Source of the DNA: Nitrosopumilus sp. b3
Lineage (GTDB): Archaea > Thermoproteota > Nitrososphaeria > Nitrososphaerales > Nitrosopumilaceae
Assembly: GCF_014078525.1 (NCBI RefSeq)
Contig: NZ_MU078693.1
Coordinates: forward strand, 186,001 to 250,000
Reading direction: 5' to 3'
DNA length: 64,000 nt
Part shown: positions 24,603 through 33,941 of the stretch, in pieces
Layout: every line of letters begins with the position of its first letter
Position numbering within the stretch: position 1 is the stretch's first letter
The notes under the pieces: generated by a model
Told to the model about the DNA's origin: nothing
Databases searched by the model: none
The model's input: the letters and a program-made list of their open reading frames with translations, nothing else
Program-made: the position numbers and the translations under genes

Positions 24603-25649
24603 TTGGATATTACAGAAAAAGTAGATCTGATTGAAAAACCACCAACTGAAGAAGTTGTCACTCATGATGAGTTAATCGAGTTATTCAAATCAAATTCATC
24701 ACCAAAACACTACATTGGTCTTGAAATTTCAGGATTTTTGCATCTTGGTAGTTTAATCAGCACAGGTTTCAAAATTAATGATTTTGTAAAAGCTGGAGTA
24801 AACTGTACAATATTTCTTGCAGATTGGCACACGCTAATTAATGATAAACTTGGAGGGGATTGGGAAACAATATCAAAAGTCTCAAAATATTATCAAGATG
24901 CATTCAAGTTAGTATGTCCTGATGCAAAAATTATCTTAGGCTCAAAATTGTATGAAGAAAAAACTGAGTATTGGTCTGAACTTGTAAAATTTACAAAACA
25001 TATGTCAATTGCAAGAACTATGCGAACTCTTACAATAATGGGACGCTCTGAAGATGATAAAAAAATAGATCTTGCTAAATTACTCTATCCTGCAATGCAG
25101 GCAGTAGACATCCATTCATTAGATGTCGATATTGCACATGCTGGAATGGATCAAAGAAAAATTCACATGTTAGTTAGAGAAATTTTTCCCAAAATGAAAT
25201 GGAAGGTTCCTGTAGCGGTACATCACAAACTGTTACCTGGACTTTCAAAACCTGCAGACACTAATGATTCTCAAATATTAGGTAAAATGAGTAAATCTGA
25301 TCCAAATTCTGGGGTTTTTATTCATAATTCAGATGAAGAAATAAAGAAAAAAATTAGCAAAGCCTGGTGTGAGGAAGCAAATATTCAAAATAACCCATTG
25401 TTAGAAATTTCAAGAACTATAATCTTTCATGATTTTAATGAGATGAAAGTTGAAAGACCTGAAAAATTTGGTGGAAATGTATCATATTTTGAATATGAAC
25501 AACTTGAAGCAGATTTTGCTCAAAAGAAACTACACCCAGGAGATTTGAAACAAACTGTTGGAAATTATTTGGTGAAAGTAATTTCTCCAATTAGAGAAAA
25601 GCTAAATCTGAGTGAAGAAGTTAATGAAGCAATTAAGAAAAGCTATTAG
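24603..25649 (+). CDS. tyrS: Tyrosyl-tRNA synthetase
   Basis: Archaeal class I TyrRS. The HIGH equivalent is HLGS in YIGLEISGFLHLGSLIS, the KMSKS loop is KMSKSDPNSG and MDQRKIHMLVRE is the conserved central motif. The frame opens at TTG 24561, but the archaeal protein normally starts at MDITEKVDL, so TTG 24603 is chosen (349 aa). A TATA-like TTTATACG at 24569-24577 would then lie about 25 bp upstream. The stop overlaps that of cobJ. Confidence 0.95.
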   Translation: MDITEKVDLIEKPPTEEVVTHDELIELFKSNSSPKHYIGLEISGFLHLGSLISTGFKINDFVKAGVNCTIFLADWHTLINDKLGGDWETISKVSKYYQDAFKLVCPDAKIILGSKLYEEKTEYWSELVKFTKHMSIARTMRTLTIMGRSEDDKKIDLAKLLYPAMQAVDIHSLDVDIAHAGMDQRKIHMLVREIFPKMKWKVPVAVHHKLLPGLSKPADTNDSQILGKMSKSDPNSGVFIHNSDEEIKKKISKAWCEEANIQNNPLLEISRTIIFHDFNEMKVERPEKFGGNVSYFEYEQLEADFAQKKLHPGDLKQTVGNYLVKVISPIREKLNLSEEVNEAIKKSY

Positions 25650-26440
25650 ACTTTAAGATCTGGATTAGTTTGTTCTTCTAAATTATACTTTGATTTGTAT
25701 CCTCTTGGGTTAATCATTAAATCTTTGTAAGTATATGTTGATGAATTACCAATAATTACAGTACTGATCATTCCTAATTTGTCAGAGTGGTTAGGTAGAT
25801 TTTCCAAATCAGTCATTTCAATTGTTTCAGATTCTCTAAATGCTCCTTTAATTATTGCTACAGGGGTAGTAGGTTTTCTATATTTTAAAAGAACTTTTCT
25901 TGTATCTTGTAATTGATGAATTCTTTTTTTGCTTGCAGGATTGTAAATAACAATTACAAAGTCACCTTGAGCTGCTGCTTCAACTCTTTTTTCAATAACT
26001 TCCCATGGAACTAATAGATCACTCATACTAACTACTGCAAAATCAGTCATAAGAGGTGAGCCAATAATTGATGCACATGAATTTAGTGCCGATACGCCTG
26101 GTACAATCTCTACTTGCAGACCTTCTTTAGGATCCCAGTTAGATTCTGCAAGTGTTTCATAAATTAATCCAGCCATTCCATAAATTCCTGGATCTCCACT
26201 TGATACAAGTGAAACAATTTTTCCAGACTTTGCAAGATCAATGCACTGGTGAGCTCTTTCAACTTCTTGTGTCATTGCATAACGATATACTGTTTTGCCT
26301 TCAATTAGATCTTGTACTAAATTTACATAGGTTTCATAGCCAACAATAGTATCACTTTCTTCAATTACTTCTTTGGCTCTAAATGTCATGTGATCATGAT
26401 GTCCGGGGCCAACACCAACAATGTTGAGTTTACCAGTCAA
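25646..26440 (-). CDS. cobJ: Precorrin-3B / cobalt-factor III C17-methyltransferase (CobJ/CbiH)
   Basis: 264-aa SAM methyltransferase of the corrin pathway. GVGPGHHDHMTFRAKEVI and ETYVNLVQDLIEG at the N-terminus, SSGDPGIYGMAG in the middle and IYNPASKKRIHQL near 170 are the signature of this family. It contracts the corrin ring during B12 synthesis. It stands alone here, so other cob genes are elsewhere. Its stop TAA is shared with tyrS as TTAG. Confidence 0.93.
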   Translation of the reverse strand: MTGKLNIVGVGPGHHDHMTFRAKEVIEESDTIVGYETYVNLVQDLIEGKTVYRYAMTQEVERAHQCIDLAKSGKIVSLVSSGDPGIYGMAGLIYETLAESNWDPKEGLQVEIVPGVSALNSCASIIGSPLMTDFAVVSMSDLLVPWEVIEKRVEAAAQGDFVIVIYNPASKKRIHQLQDTRKVLLKYRKPTTPVAIIKGAFRESETIEMTDLENLPNHSDKLGMISTVIIGNSSTYTYKDLMINPRGYKSKYNLEEQTNPDLKV

Positions 26441-26488
26441 TTAAGAATAATTTTTCTGCCAAGTAATTTATCCGTTTAGTGGAATATG

Positions 26489-27952
26489 TTATTGGAATGG
26501 ATCTATGAATGGGCAATTAACTATATGATCACTGTTTAGTGGTCTGGCAATACTAACTGAAAGTAAACCATCAGCACGAAATGCATCAATATCTGATTTT
26601 GTCTCCAAAATTTTTGCTGATTCGGGATTATTCCATTCAACTAGATAAATTCGCCACATCGGACTGTAATTTTTATCATCAAGGGATGCACCCGCAATTC
26701 CTGCTTGGAATCCTAATGGACCAGAACCTTTAATTCCATTTTTAAATTGGAAAAGATCTACTGCTCCAGAATGTGCAATCAGATTTGCAGAACTTGGAGA
26801 TGATACAACACCCATTGTCTCTGCAGGTCCTAAAGGAGTAGCATCAGTTACAATGTAGTAAATTGTTCTTCCATCAGGTCCCCAACCTCTATGAGCAACA
26901 AAAGTAACTGTCAATTCTTCTTCATTGATTTCTATTATTTGTCCCCCACCATATGGCATATCATCAGTTATTTCTTTGTCAGAACGTATCTTCATCTGTC
27001 CATCAGGCCAAGTAATCTGTGGAGAGTTTAGTACTATTCCTGTTTCATTAAATTCTATTCTACCTTTTTCTTGAGCATCAATAATATCGGTAGCAGATTC
27101 AAATACTATTTCTTTTTGACCTTTTTTCCAGGTAACTTCAATTACAGAATTTAGTGCACTATATTCAGATTCTTGTGAAGGAGTACTAGAAAATACTTCA
27201 TCTTGGAATCCATAGATTCCATCACCTTTTACTCCATTTTTAAAAATGAATATTTTTTGTAGTGTATCTTTAGGAACATCTGCAATTACAGGTGCTACCT
27301 CTACATTCCATTCTTGTTTTTCAGATAATTCTTTTGCATATTCTTTATCACTTCCATCTGTAATGATGTAAAGAATTTGATTTCCATTGTAGATTCCTTT
27401 ATGCATTGGAATGGTAGCAGGCACATTAGTTCTTGAAAGTAGTGATGATGGTTCTTCTTTTTCTAATTCAATTTTTTGCATAATCACTTCAGTAGGCTGT
27501 CCTCTAATCCATCCATCAACACTTACAGTTGAAGTAAATTCTTTTGATGTTGGAGAATGTAATGCAAGTGCAGCTCCTGTAAACTCAAAAGATCCGGATT
27601 TTTCCTGTAAATCAATTAGAGATAATCCATAAATTGTTTTTCCATCAACAGTCCATGTTGGCTGTCCTTTTGAATCTTGAGGATTAATTTCATGTAAAAC
27701 AACTATCTGAACAGGTGAACTTGAGGTAAATGTCATAGAGCCATCATACAAAGTTCCTTCATTTGGAGAAAGAATTAGTGCTAACTGATGATTCTCATGT
27801 CCTAGCCCAGGATCTTGAGAAGAGGTTATAGTTTGAGTGAAATGGATTTTTTTTCTTGAACCTGCATCTGCAAACTGATCAGAAATGGAAGAAAGTGAAA
27901 TGAGACCAATGGCTAAAACTCCAATTAACAAAACAGCAATTAGTTTTTTCAA
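26489..27952 (-). CDS. Large secreted protein with duplicated domain, 487 aa
   Basis: Signal peptide at 1-29 (LIAVLLIGVLAIGLISLSS). The mature part contains two related segments, one ending KNGVKGDGIYGFQDEV (about 245) and one ending KNGIKGSGPLGFQAGI (about 405), each preceded by a TDG/TDA motif and followed by a W-x-K/N-x-x-Q/S-x-E pattern. No anchor; it is probably a soluble or S-layer-associated exoprotein. Family function unknown. Confidence 0.7.
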   Translation of the reverse strand: MKKLIAVLLIGVLAIGLISLSSISDQFADAGSRKKIHFTQTITSSQDPGLGHENHQLALILSPNEGTLYDGSMTFTSSSPVQIVVLHEINPQDSKGQPTWTVDGKTIYGLSLIDLQEKSGSFEFTGAALALHSPTSKEFTSTVSVDGWIRGQPTEVIMQKIELEKEEPSSLLSRTNVPATIPMHKGIYNGNQILYIITDGSDKEYAKELSEKQEWNVEVAPVIADVPKDTLQKIFIFKNGVKGDGIYGFQDEVFSSTPSQESEYSALNSVIEVTWKKGQKEIVFESATDIIDAQEKGRIEFNETGIVLNSPQITWPDGQMKIRSDKEITDDMPYGGGQIIEINEEELTVTFVAHRGWGPDGRTIYYIVTDATPLGPAETMGVVSSPSSANLIAHSGAVDLFQFKNGIKGSGPLGFQAGIAGASLDDKNYSPMWRIYLVEWNNPESAKILETKSDIDAFRADGLLSVSIARPLNSDHIVNCPFIDPFQ

Positions 27953-27990
27953 TAAATCTATTTTGGTTTATGCCCTTAAATGATTTTGTC

Positions 27991-29394
27991 TCAATTGATT
28001 TTGTCTAGTTCAAATGCGTTATGCAGTGCTCGAACTGCTGCATTTGTATCAGAATTTTTAACAACAAAAGCAAGATTTAGTTCTGATGAACCTTGGGTTA
28101 TCATGGATACGTTGATTTTATTTTTCTCAATTGCTCCAAATACTCTTGATGCTACTCCAACTGTTCCTCTCATTCCAGAACCTATCAATGCAATAATGGC
28201 CACATTAGTAGTAATTTCCAATTTTTTGATAATTTTTCCCAATAATTCCATCTCTAGTGCACTGACTGCTTTATCAAGATCAGTATTTTTTACCACAATT
28301 GTTATGCTTGATTCGGATGGATTTTGTGAGATCATCATTACATTAATGCCAGATTTTGCTAATGTTTCAAATATTTTTGCTGCAGTTCCAGGAGTTCCAA
28401 CCATACTGCCACCTCGAATATCAATTAGTCCATTATTTTGAATATTACTTACACATTTGACAGTATTTTTTACTGATGCTGATGGTGATACAGTTACTAA
28501 GGTACCTTCATTTTTGACATTAAATGAATTTCTAATCTTCATTGGAATTTTCTTTGATAGTAAGGGCTCAAAGGTTCTTGGATGAATTTGCTTGGCACCA
28601 AACATAGCCATCTCAACTGCTTCAATGTATGAAACTTCTTTTAGTAATTTTGCATTCTTTACTATTTTTGGATCAGCAGTCATTAGTCCGTCAACATCAC
28701 TCATCAACCAAATTTCATCTGCCTTTATACAAGAACCAATAGTTGTTGCAGAATAATCTGAACCACCTCTACCAAATGTAGTTACATGTCCGTGTTGATC
28801 TGCACCTGCAAATCCTCCCACTACAGGAACAATCTTCTTTGAGAATAAATTATCTACAGTCTTTGATACTCTAAGTCTGGTAGTATCCATTAATGGTTTT
28901 GATTCACCAAAATTTGAATCAGTGATTATTCCAACTTCCTTTCCAGTAAGAGGAATTGATTTTTTTCCTGAATCATTGATTGCTGCTGAGATTAATTTTA
29001 TCGATAGTCTTTCACCAAATGAAATGAGATAATCCATTGATCTTGATGTAACCTCACCAAGTAATACCATTCCATCAATTAAAGCAAGAAGTTCTGAAAA
29101 ATCTTCATCTAGTTTTCTTAATAATTTTTTTTGTAGATCAGATTTTTTGATTGTCTGTTTTGCTAACTGTTTGTGTCGATTTGTAATCTTTGATGCAAGT
29201 TGTTCAGCTTTTGATTTATTTTCTTTTTTTATTGATTCAGATATCTCTATTAGATCATCAGTTGTTCCACTAATAGCAGAACAAACAACTACAATTTGAT
29301 GTTTCTTTGATAAAGAGTTAATCTGTTTAGCTATTGCTTGAATGTCTTTGGTAGCAGAGATTGATGTTCCGCCATATTTTATTACGAGTCTCAA
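27991..29394 (-). CDS. lysC: Aspartate kinase
   Basis: 467 aa. KYGGTS (6-11), VCSAISGTTDDLIE, SFGERLS and GRGGSDYSATTIG (catalytic Asp and Lys region), FGAKQIHPRTFEP complete the kinase domain. Two C-terminal ACT domains (about 325-467; MVGTPGTAAKIFETLAKSGIN and GMRGTVGVASRVFGAIEKNKIN) bind an amino-acid feedback inhibitor, Thr or Lys. First step to Thr, Met and possibly Lys. Stand-alone gene, 35 bp from pcn. Confidence 0.95.
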   Translation of the reverse strand: MRLVIKYGGTSISATKDIQAIAKQINSLSKKHQIVVVCSAISGTTDDLIEISESIKKENKSKAEQLASKITNRHKQLAKQTIKKSDLQKKLLRKLDEDFSELLALIDGMVLLGEVTSRSMDYLISFGERLSIKLISAAINDSGKKSIPLTGKEVGIITDSNFGESKPLMDTTRLRVSKTVDNLFSKKIVPVVGGFAGADQHGHVTTFGRGGSDYSATTIGSCIKADEIWLMSDVDGLMTADPKIVKNAKLLKEVSYIEAVEMAMFGAKQIHPRTFEPLLSKKIPMKIRNSFNVKNEGTLVTVSPSASVKNTVKCVSNIQNNGLIDIRGGSMVGTPGTAAKIFETLAKSGINVMMISQNPSESSITIVVKNTDLDKAVSALEMELLGKIIKKLEITTNVAIIALIGSGMRGTVGVASRVFGAIEKNKINVSMITQGSSELNLAFVVKNSDTNAAVRALHNAFELDKIN

Positions 29395-29429
29395 TTCAAA
29401 GTACCTGAATTAGTTAATCTTTAAATGCT

Positions 29430-30176
29430 TTAACTTTCCACGCGTGGGGCCAAGTAAAAGTGAATTCTGCCAATATTTGCTACCTTAAATTCAATTCTGA
29501 GAGGTTTTGCGCTTGAAAACTCACATGTGATAAAGCCTGCAGTGGTACCTACTGCCTTTACTACAGGATTCAGATACTCAAGGCTGTAAGTTCCAATACT
29601 GTCTTCTTTTGAGGAGATTTCTTCAATCTCTTCATCTTCTTTATCCAAATCTATCACTACCTCTCCGGAATCTCCTTTACCTGAAAAGTCACCCTTAGAA
29701 TCAGATGTATGGATTGTTAGATAATCAGATACTACCTGCACATCGCCGAGAATTTTATCAAACTTTGAGGAGGATAAAATTATTTTAGAATCATACGGAA
29801 TTTTTGGTAATGGTGTATCTGTTGCAGAACTTTCAATTAAACGCATTTTGTATTTTTTATTTTTTCCAACAGTAACTAGTAACATATTTTGTTCAGAGAT
29901 GCTAATCTCTATGCTATCTTTTTTGTCAGCTCTTTTGATAAGTTTTGAAAATTCATCAATTCTAACTCCAAATTTAATATCACTATCACATTCATATTTT
30001 TCAAATGCAGAGTTTGGCCAAGAAATATCAATTAAAGCGACATGAGATGGATCCATCCCTCTGAAGGTAATTCCTTCTGCTGTTGCAACAAAAGTAGCTT
30101 CTTCAACAAGTGTAGATATTGCAGATATGATTGCCTTTAGATCATCAGAACCACTTGTTTTTGCTCCAAAAGTCAA
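29430..30176 (-). CDS. pcn: PCNA, DNA polymerase sliding clamp
   Basis: 248-aa ring clamp. Opening IISAISTLVEEATFVATAEGITFRGMDPSHVALIDISW matches archaeal PCNA, and the C-terminal half has LEYLNPVVKAV and ends PLRIEF...GRIHFYLAPRVE. Start codon TTG 30176. An acidic loop DKEDEEIEEI in the interdomain region is longer than usual. Gene order pcn, tfs, rpoL is compact; it serves as the tether for DNA polymerases, FEN1 and ligase. Confidence 0.96.
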   Translation of the reverse strand: MTFGAKTSGSDDLKAIISAISTLVEEATFVATAEGITFRGMDPSHVALIDISWPNSAFEKYECDSDIKFGVRIDEFSKLIKRADKKDSIEISISEQNMLLVTVGKNKKYKMRLIESSATDTPLPKIPYDSKIILSSSKFDKILGDVQVVSDYLTIHTSDSKGDFSGKGDSGEVVIDLDKEDEEIEEISSKEDSIGTYSLEYLNPVVKAVGTTAGFITCEFSSAKPLRIEFKVANIGRIHFYLAPRVES

Positions 30177-30210
30177 ATCAATTTTCTTGACTTAAAGTTC
30201 CAGTTAAACG

Positions 30211-30528
30211 TTATGTGTAATCTCGCCAGGTGTATTTACATTTCTGGCAGCGATAAAATCTTGTTGTAGGTTCATCTGCACTTCTAGTTTGAAACATCCA
30301 CCAAACTGCCTCATCATGACCACATTTTTCACATTCTAATTTGATTGTTGGATGAATATCTTCTCCTTCATCTCCTTCAAAAGCTAAAAGTGAAAAATCT
30401 TCTTTTTCTTCTTCAACAATTTTTTTTGTCTCTTTTACTTTTTGTCCTTCTATGTAGCCACATTTTGAGCATTCAAGACCAGAAGTACCCTTCTTTAATT
30501 TGACCTCACATTTGGGGCAAAATTTCAA
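30211..30528 (-). CDS. tfs: Transcription factor S (TFIIS-like)
   Basis: 105 aa with two zinc ribbons: N-terminal CPKCEVKL...CSKCGY and C-terminal CEKCGHDEAVWWMFQTRSADEP...CQKC. The SADEPTT hairpin is the catalytic acidic loop that stimulates transcript cleavage in stalled RNA polymerase. Length and layout match archaeal TFS. It begins 1 bp after the rpoL stop, so the two are co-transcribed. Confidence 0.96.
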   Translation of the reverse strand: MKFCPKCEVKLKKGTSGLECSKCGYIEGQKVKETKKIVEEEKEDFSLLAFEGDEGEDIHPTIKLECEKCGHDEAVWWMFQTRSADEPTTRFYRCQKCKYTWRDYT

Positions 30529-30529
30529 T

Positions 30530-30808
30530 CTAATTTACCTTAATTTTAGAATTAAATAGTTGCTTGAACTCTTCTGCCATTTTTATTGCGGAATCTGTTG
30601 CTTTTTTAATTTCTCCCAGAGGTTTTGTACTGGAGTTAATTCTCATCCAGCATTCATTGGTAAGGGGATGTTTTACTATAACTCCTGCAAAATCAATATT
30701 TGATCCTTTTAGGAGTTCATGTTGAATAATGTATAAGATTCCTATATCAGTCTCAGTGATAGAAAGGCTGATTTCTTTTGGTTCAGAACTGATCACTTGT
30801 GCGTTCAT
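30530..30808 (-). CDS. rpoL: RNA polymerase subunit L (Rpo11/RpoL)
   Basis: 92-aa Rpb11/RpoL homologue that pairs with subunit D. LSITETDIGILYIIQHELLK and a basic-helix ending (KKATDSAIKMAEEFKQLFNSKI) match. The VKHPLTNECWMRINSST motif is characteristic. It heads the rpoL-tfs-pcn transcript on the minus strand and diverges from the 178-aa gene at 30860. Confidence 0.93.
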   Translation of the reverse strand: MNAQVISSEPKEISLSITETDIGILYIIQHELLKGSNIDFAGVIVKHPLTNECWMRINSSTKPLGEIKKATDSAIKMAEEFKQLFNSKIKVN

Positions 30809-30859
30809 GTATTCAGAAAAAGCACTTATTGCGGATATAAATCATTATGAGCGGTAGGA

Positions 30860-31396
30860 ATGGCAGAAAGTAAGATTTCAGAGATAAAACTAGTAAATTC
30901 CAAGGATGAGTACTCATCTGATGAAAATGTGGAGATTAATGTACAATTTTCAGTTGAAGGAGACCTCAGAAATGCGTTTAATGAAGCAAATTGGACTAAA
31001 GCCTACAATAACAATGATGTTTCTTTCAAAATGAAATATGGTATTAAATTGACATCAGGTGGATTCAGAAAGAAGGAATTAGGCAGGACCATTGATACCT
31101 ATAGAAAGGCATCAATCTTTTGGACCAGAAATCCAAAACTAGTCAATCCAATGAAAGATAGAAGAATTTGGGTCCAGGTAGCCAAAAATTTTGAGCCATT
31201 TATCAGACTAACTGAAGAAGAGGTAAGGCAAGAACTTTTTGACTTTGATGAGAAATTTGTATTCAAAGCTTCAGATTTAGGAAAAGGCAAGCACAAGATT
31301 AGCGCTGAGGCATTTGCATCATGGCAAAAGCATGACTATACAGAAACTGGTAGTATCAAGAATAATTCTAGTGAAATTGAAATCACAATCAATTAG
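30860..31396 (+). CDS. Conserved hypothetical protein, 178 aa
   Basis: Acidic start, then KNNDVSFKMKYGIKLTSGGFRKKELGRTI and a beta-rich C-terminal half with FDEKFVFKASDLGKGKHKISAEAFASW. Reads as a soluble, beta-sandwich protein. Preceded by ATG after a 50-bp divergent promoter facing rpoL. I do not recognise a family; a lineage-specific thaumarchaeal protein is likely. Confidence 0.7.
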   Translation: MAESKISEIKLVNSKDEYSSDENVEINVQFSVEGDLRNAFNEANWTKAYNNNDVSFKMKYGIKLTSGGFRKKELGRTIDTYRKASIFWTRNPKLVNPMKDRRIWVQVAKNFEPFIRLTEEEVRQELFDFDEKFVFKASDLGKGKHKISAEAFASWQKHDYTETGSIKNNSSEIEITIN

Positions 31397-31441
31397 GACC
31401 TGTTTGAATATTTACTAAAAATAACTATAGCAGTATTTTGA

Positions 31442-32992
31442 TTATTTTTTCAGGTTGTTATGTTTTCTATGAAAAAGTTGTTGAGCAATACTAATCATTT
31501 TGTTGAAATCTTCGTCAGTTGCATCAAGTTTTGCAAACTCAACTAAGCTTGAAAGTTGAAAACAATATCTAATATCAGATATAGGATAAACACTATTCTC
31601 CAGATGGGATATTAGATCTTCGTTTGTAATTTCCTTGTTTAATTTTAATTCATAACTCAAGAAAAGTCTGATTGCTTGACTGACTTTACCATAAGCATCT
31701 TTGTATTGTTTTTTATTGAAATTATCTTTTGCCTCAATTAGTAAATTATTTGATTCTAAGACATAATCAAATTTTTTTGATTCTTTAGAAATGGGGGGCT
31801 TTGAGGGAATTTTCTTTTTAATTTTTAATTTTTCATATAGAAAATATGCAATGATACCTGCAGGTACGAGTATCAAAAGTGGATACAGATGTGAGTAATC
31901 TTTCCATGGTTTCTCAAGTTGAATGTTTACCAATTCATCATTTTTAAAATCTGCTACAATTGTTGCAGTCTGTGTTTCATCATTTTTGTAAACTAATGAG
32001 ATAGAAGTCATGTTTTGATCAAAAATAAATTCTAAATTCTGCTCTACAAATGTATCTTGAATCAATTGGTTCTCATAGTCTTGAAAAGTAGGATCTGCTC
32101 TGAGTTTAGCTAATAATCCTTCTTGTTCTTCCTGAGTTTGCTTTTGGATCTTAGTTATGGTTCCATTTATCATACTTCCCTCAATTTTTGCCCATTTTCC
32201 TTGCTCATTTTGATAATTTACTTCAAAATCTCCTGTTGAATCAGAACTAGGATTCAGATTTCCACCAGTTACGTTGTATCCCTGTTTCAAAAGTTCATGA
32301 TGAGATTTTTGAAAATCTTTAGCAGATGCAAGTTGATTTTCAAATGTTTTTTTGAGGCTATTTTCTTCTTGTAATTGCTCTTGAATTTCTTTTTTTAAAG
32401 CATTGCTGTCTTGTGCTAATTGATTATTTTGAAGTCTTTGTTGTGGATCTTGGGCTATAGGAGACGGTTGATTCATTATCTGATCTAATTTTTGTTGAAG
32501 AGATTGTTGTGTACTTGAGGGGTTATTCTGAGCAGATGCTCCTTGCTGAGATGAGCTTTGCATTTTATTTTGTACGTTATTTTTTTGAGATTCATCTGTA
32601 ACAAAATGAATTGTGATTGGATCAAAGGAGACATTCATTTGATTTCCATCATTGTAAATGAAATTCAGATTTACTGAAAGAATAGCAGGTGAGGTACTAG
32701 TTCCAAAGTCTAATGAAACTATCTGGGTTCCTTCATTAACGGTAAACATAGATGCTTGTGTGTTAGAGCTTGAAAATTGTGTGTTTGCTTGTCTAATTTG
32801 TTGAGTTATAGTGTATTGTAGCATGCCAGATATTTGTTGATTGAAATTATTTTGAATTTCCAGAGGAATTACAGCATTTTCTCCAATCTTGAAATAATAC
32901 TGTGATTGTTCAACAGACATCACAATGTCTTCTGCAAATACAAATGGAAATTCAATTAAAAATAATAAAAATAATAAACATATTTTGCTCAT
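31442..32992 (-). CDS. Secreted/anchored protein of the MoxR operon (BatD/DUF4129-like)
   Basis: 516 aa. Signal peptide at 1-20 (ICLLFLLFLIEFPFVFA), an outward beta domain with NNFNQQISGMLQYTI, a long Gln/Asn/Ser-rich stretch at about 145-215 (repeats of QQ and SSQQ), further beta sequence, a membrane helix at about 368-387 (HLYPLLILVPAGIIAYFLYE) and a cytoplasmic helical domain (AKDNFNKKQYKDAYGKVSQAIRLFLS) like DUF4129. Last gene of the MoxR operon, overlapping the VWA gene by 4 bp. Likely a periplasm-sensing partner. Confidence 0.75.
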   Translation of the reverse strand: MSKICLLFLLFLIEFPFVFAEDIVMSVEQSQYYFKIGENAVIPLEIQNNFNQQISGMLQYTITQQIRQANTQFSSSNTQASMFTVNEGTQIVSLDFGTSTSPAILSVNLNFIYNDGNQMNVSFDPITIHFVTDESQKNNVQNKMQSSSQQGASAQNNPSSTQQSLQQKLDQIMNQPSPIAQDPQQRLQNNQLAQDSNALKKEIQEQLQEENSLKKTFENQLASAKDFQKSHHELLKQGYNVTGGNLNPSSDSTGDFEVNYQNEQGKWAKIEGSMINGTITKIQKQTQEEQEGLLAKLRADPTFQDYENQLIQDTFVEQNLEFIFDQNMTSISLVYKNDETQTATIVADFKNDELVNIQLEKPWKDYSHLYPLLILVPAGIIAYFLYEKLKIKKKIPSKPPISKESKKFDYVLESNNLLIEAKDNFNKKQYKDAYGKVSQAIRLFLSYELKLNKEITNEDLISHLENSVYPISDIRYCFQLSSLVEFAKLDATDEDFNKMISIAQQLFHRKHNNLKK

Positions 32993-33939
32993 TGAATAAT
33001 TCTCCCCTTACCATATCTCATGTAGATTTGTAAAAAGAACAATCCAAGTGATGCTGCAAAGAACCAGTCTTTTATGCTGGTATCTTCTTGCTCTCGTTTA
33101 ATATCTTGACTGATATTTTTGTAGATGTTTTCAAGAGTCATAGAATCTATTGACTTGAAATATTTTCCACCAGTATTCTCAGCTATTGTCTTAAGGGTTG
33201 TTTCATCAAGTTCTGCATATTGAGCCCTACCAAAAAAATCATATCCCAAAACTACCTTATTTTCTGAACCTAAACCAATGGTGTAAACTTGAATGTCATT
33301 TAATTTGGCAAATGCAACTGCCTCACTAGGAGTAATCACTCCTGCATTGTTAACACCGTCACTGAGGAGGATGACTACTTTTTGCTTATTTGGTACGGAT
33401 ATAGCCATATCAATTCCAAGACTCAATCCATCACCTATTGCAGTTTTGCCTTCCCTTGGCAGAATATCTCTGAGTTTATCTATCACCTTATCCTTGTATG
33501 GACTTAGATATGCAGCAGTGGTAGCCCCTGTTTCAAAAGTTACAATACCTGCATTGTCTTTTGGTTGAAGAGAATCTAGTAAAATTTCAGCAGATTTTTT
33601 CGCAGATTCCAATCTGTTAGGAGGGTAATCTTCTGCTTGCATGCTTCCAGAATTATCAATCACTAGAACTACGTTCACACCCTCTTTAGTTTGTTCTAAT
33701 GGGATATGAGGATCTGCAAATCCAATTATCATCAATACAATTACTGAAATTGATATGTAAAACAACAAAGAGTCTCGTTTAGTTTTCTTCTTGTTTCCTA
33801 ATGCAGATTTGATAAATGATAAATTGCTAAATTGTATTGCTGCTTTTTTCTTTTTTGTTAGAATTTTATTGTAGAAATAAAATAATGCAGGTATAACCAA
33901 AAGAAAAATTAGAACATATTGATTATCAAATCCTGCCAT
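32989..33939 (-). CDS. VWA-domain membrane protein (BatA-like)
   Basis: 316 aa. Two N-terminal helices (about 8-24 and 60-77), a von Willebrand A domain with complete MIDAS (VLVIDNSGSMQAED, TAIGDG and LLSDGVNNAG) and a C-terminal helix (DWFFAASLGLFFLQIYM). This is the BatA/aerotolerance-operon layout. The MIDAS metal site is likely exposed outside and binds partner proteins. Second to last gene of the MoxR operon. Confidence 0.9.
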   Translation of the reverse strand: MAGFDNQYVLIFLLVIPALFYFYNKILTKKKKAAIQFSNLSFIKSALGNKKKTKRDSLLFYISISVIVLMIIGFADPHIPLEQTKEGVNVVLVIDNSGSMQAEDYPPNRLESAKKSAEILLDSLQPKDNAGIVTFETGATTAAYLSPYKDKVIDKLRDILPREGKTAIGDGLSLGIDMAISVPNKQKVVILLSDGVNNAGVITPSEAVAFAKLNDIQVYTIGLGSENKVVLGYDFFGRAQYAELDETTLKTIAENTGGKYFKSIDSMTLENIYKNISQDIKREQEDTSIKDWFFAASLGLFFLQIYMRYGKGRIIQ

Positions 33940-33941
33940 TT

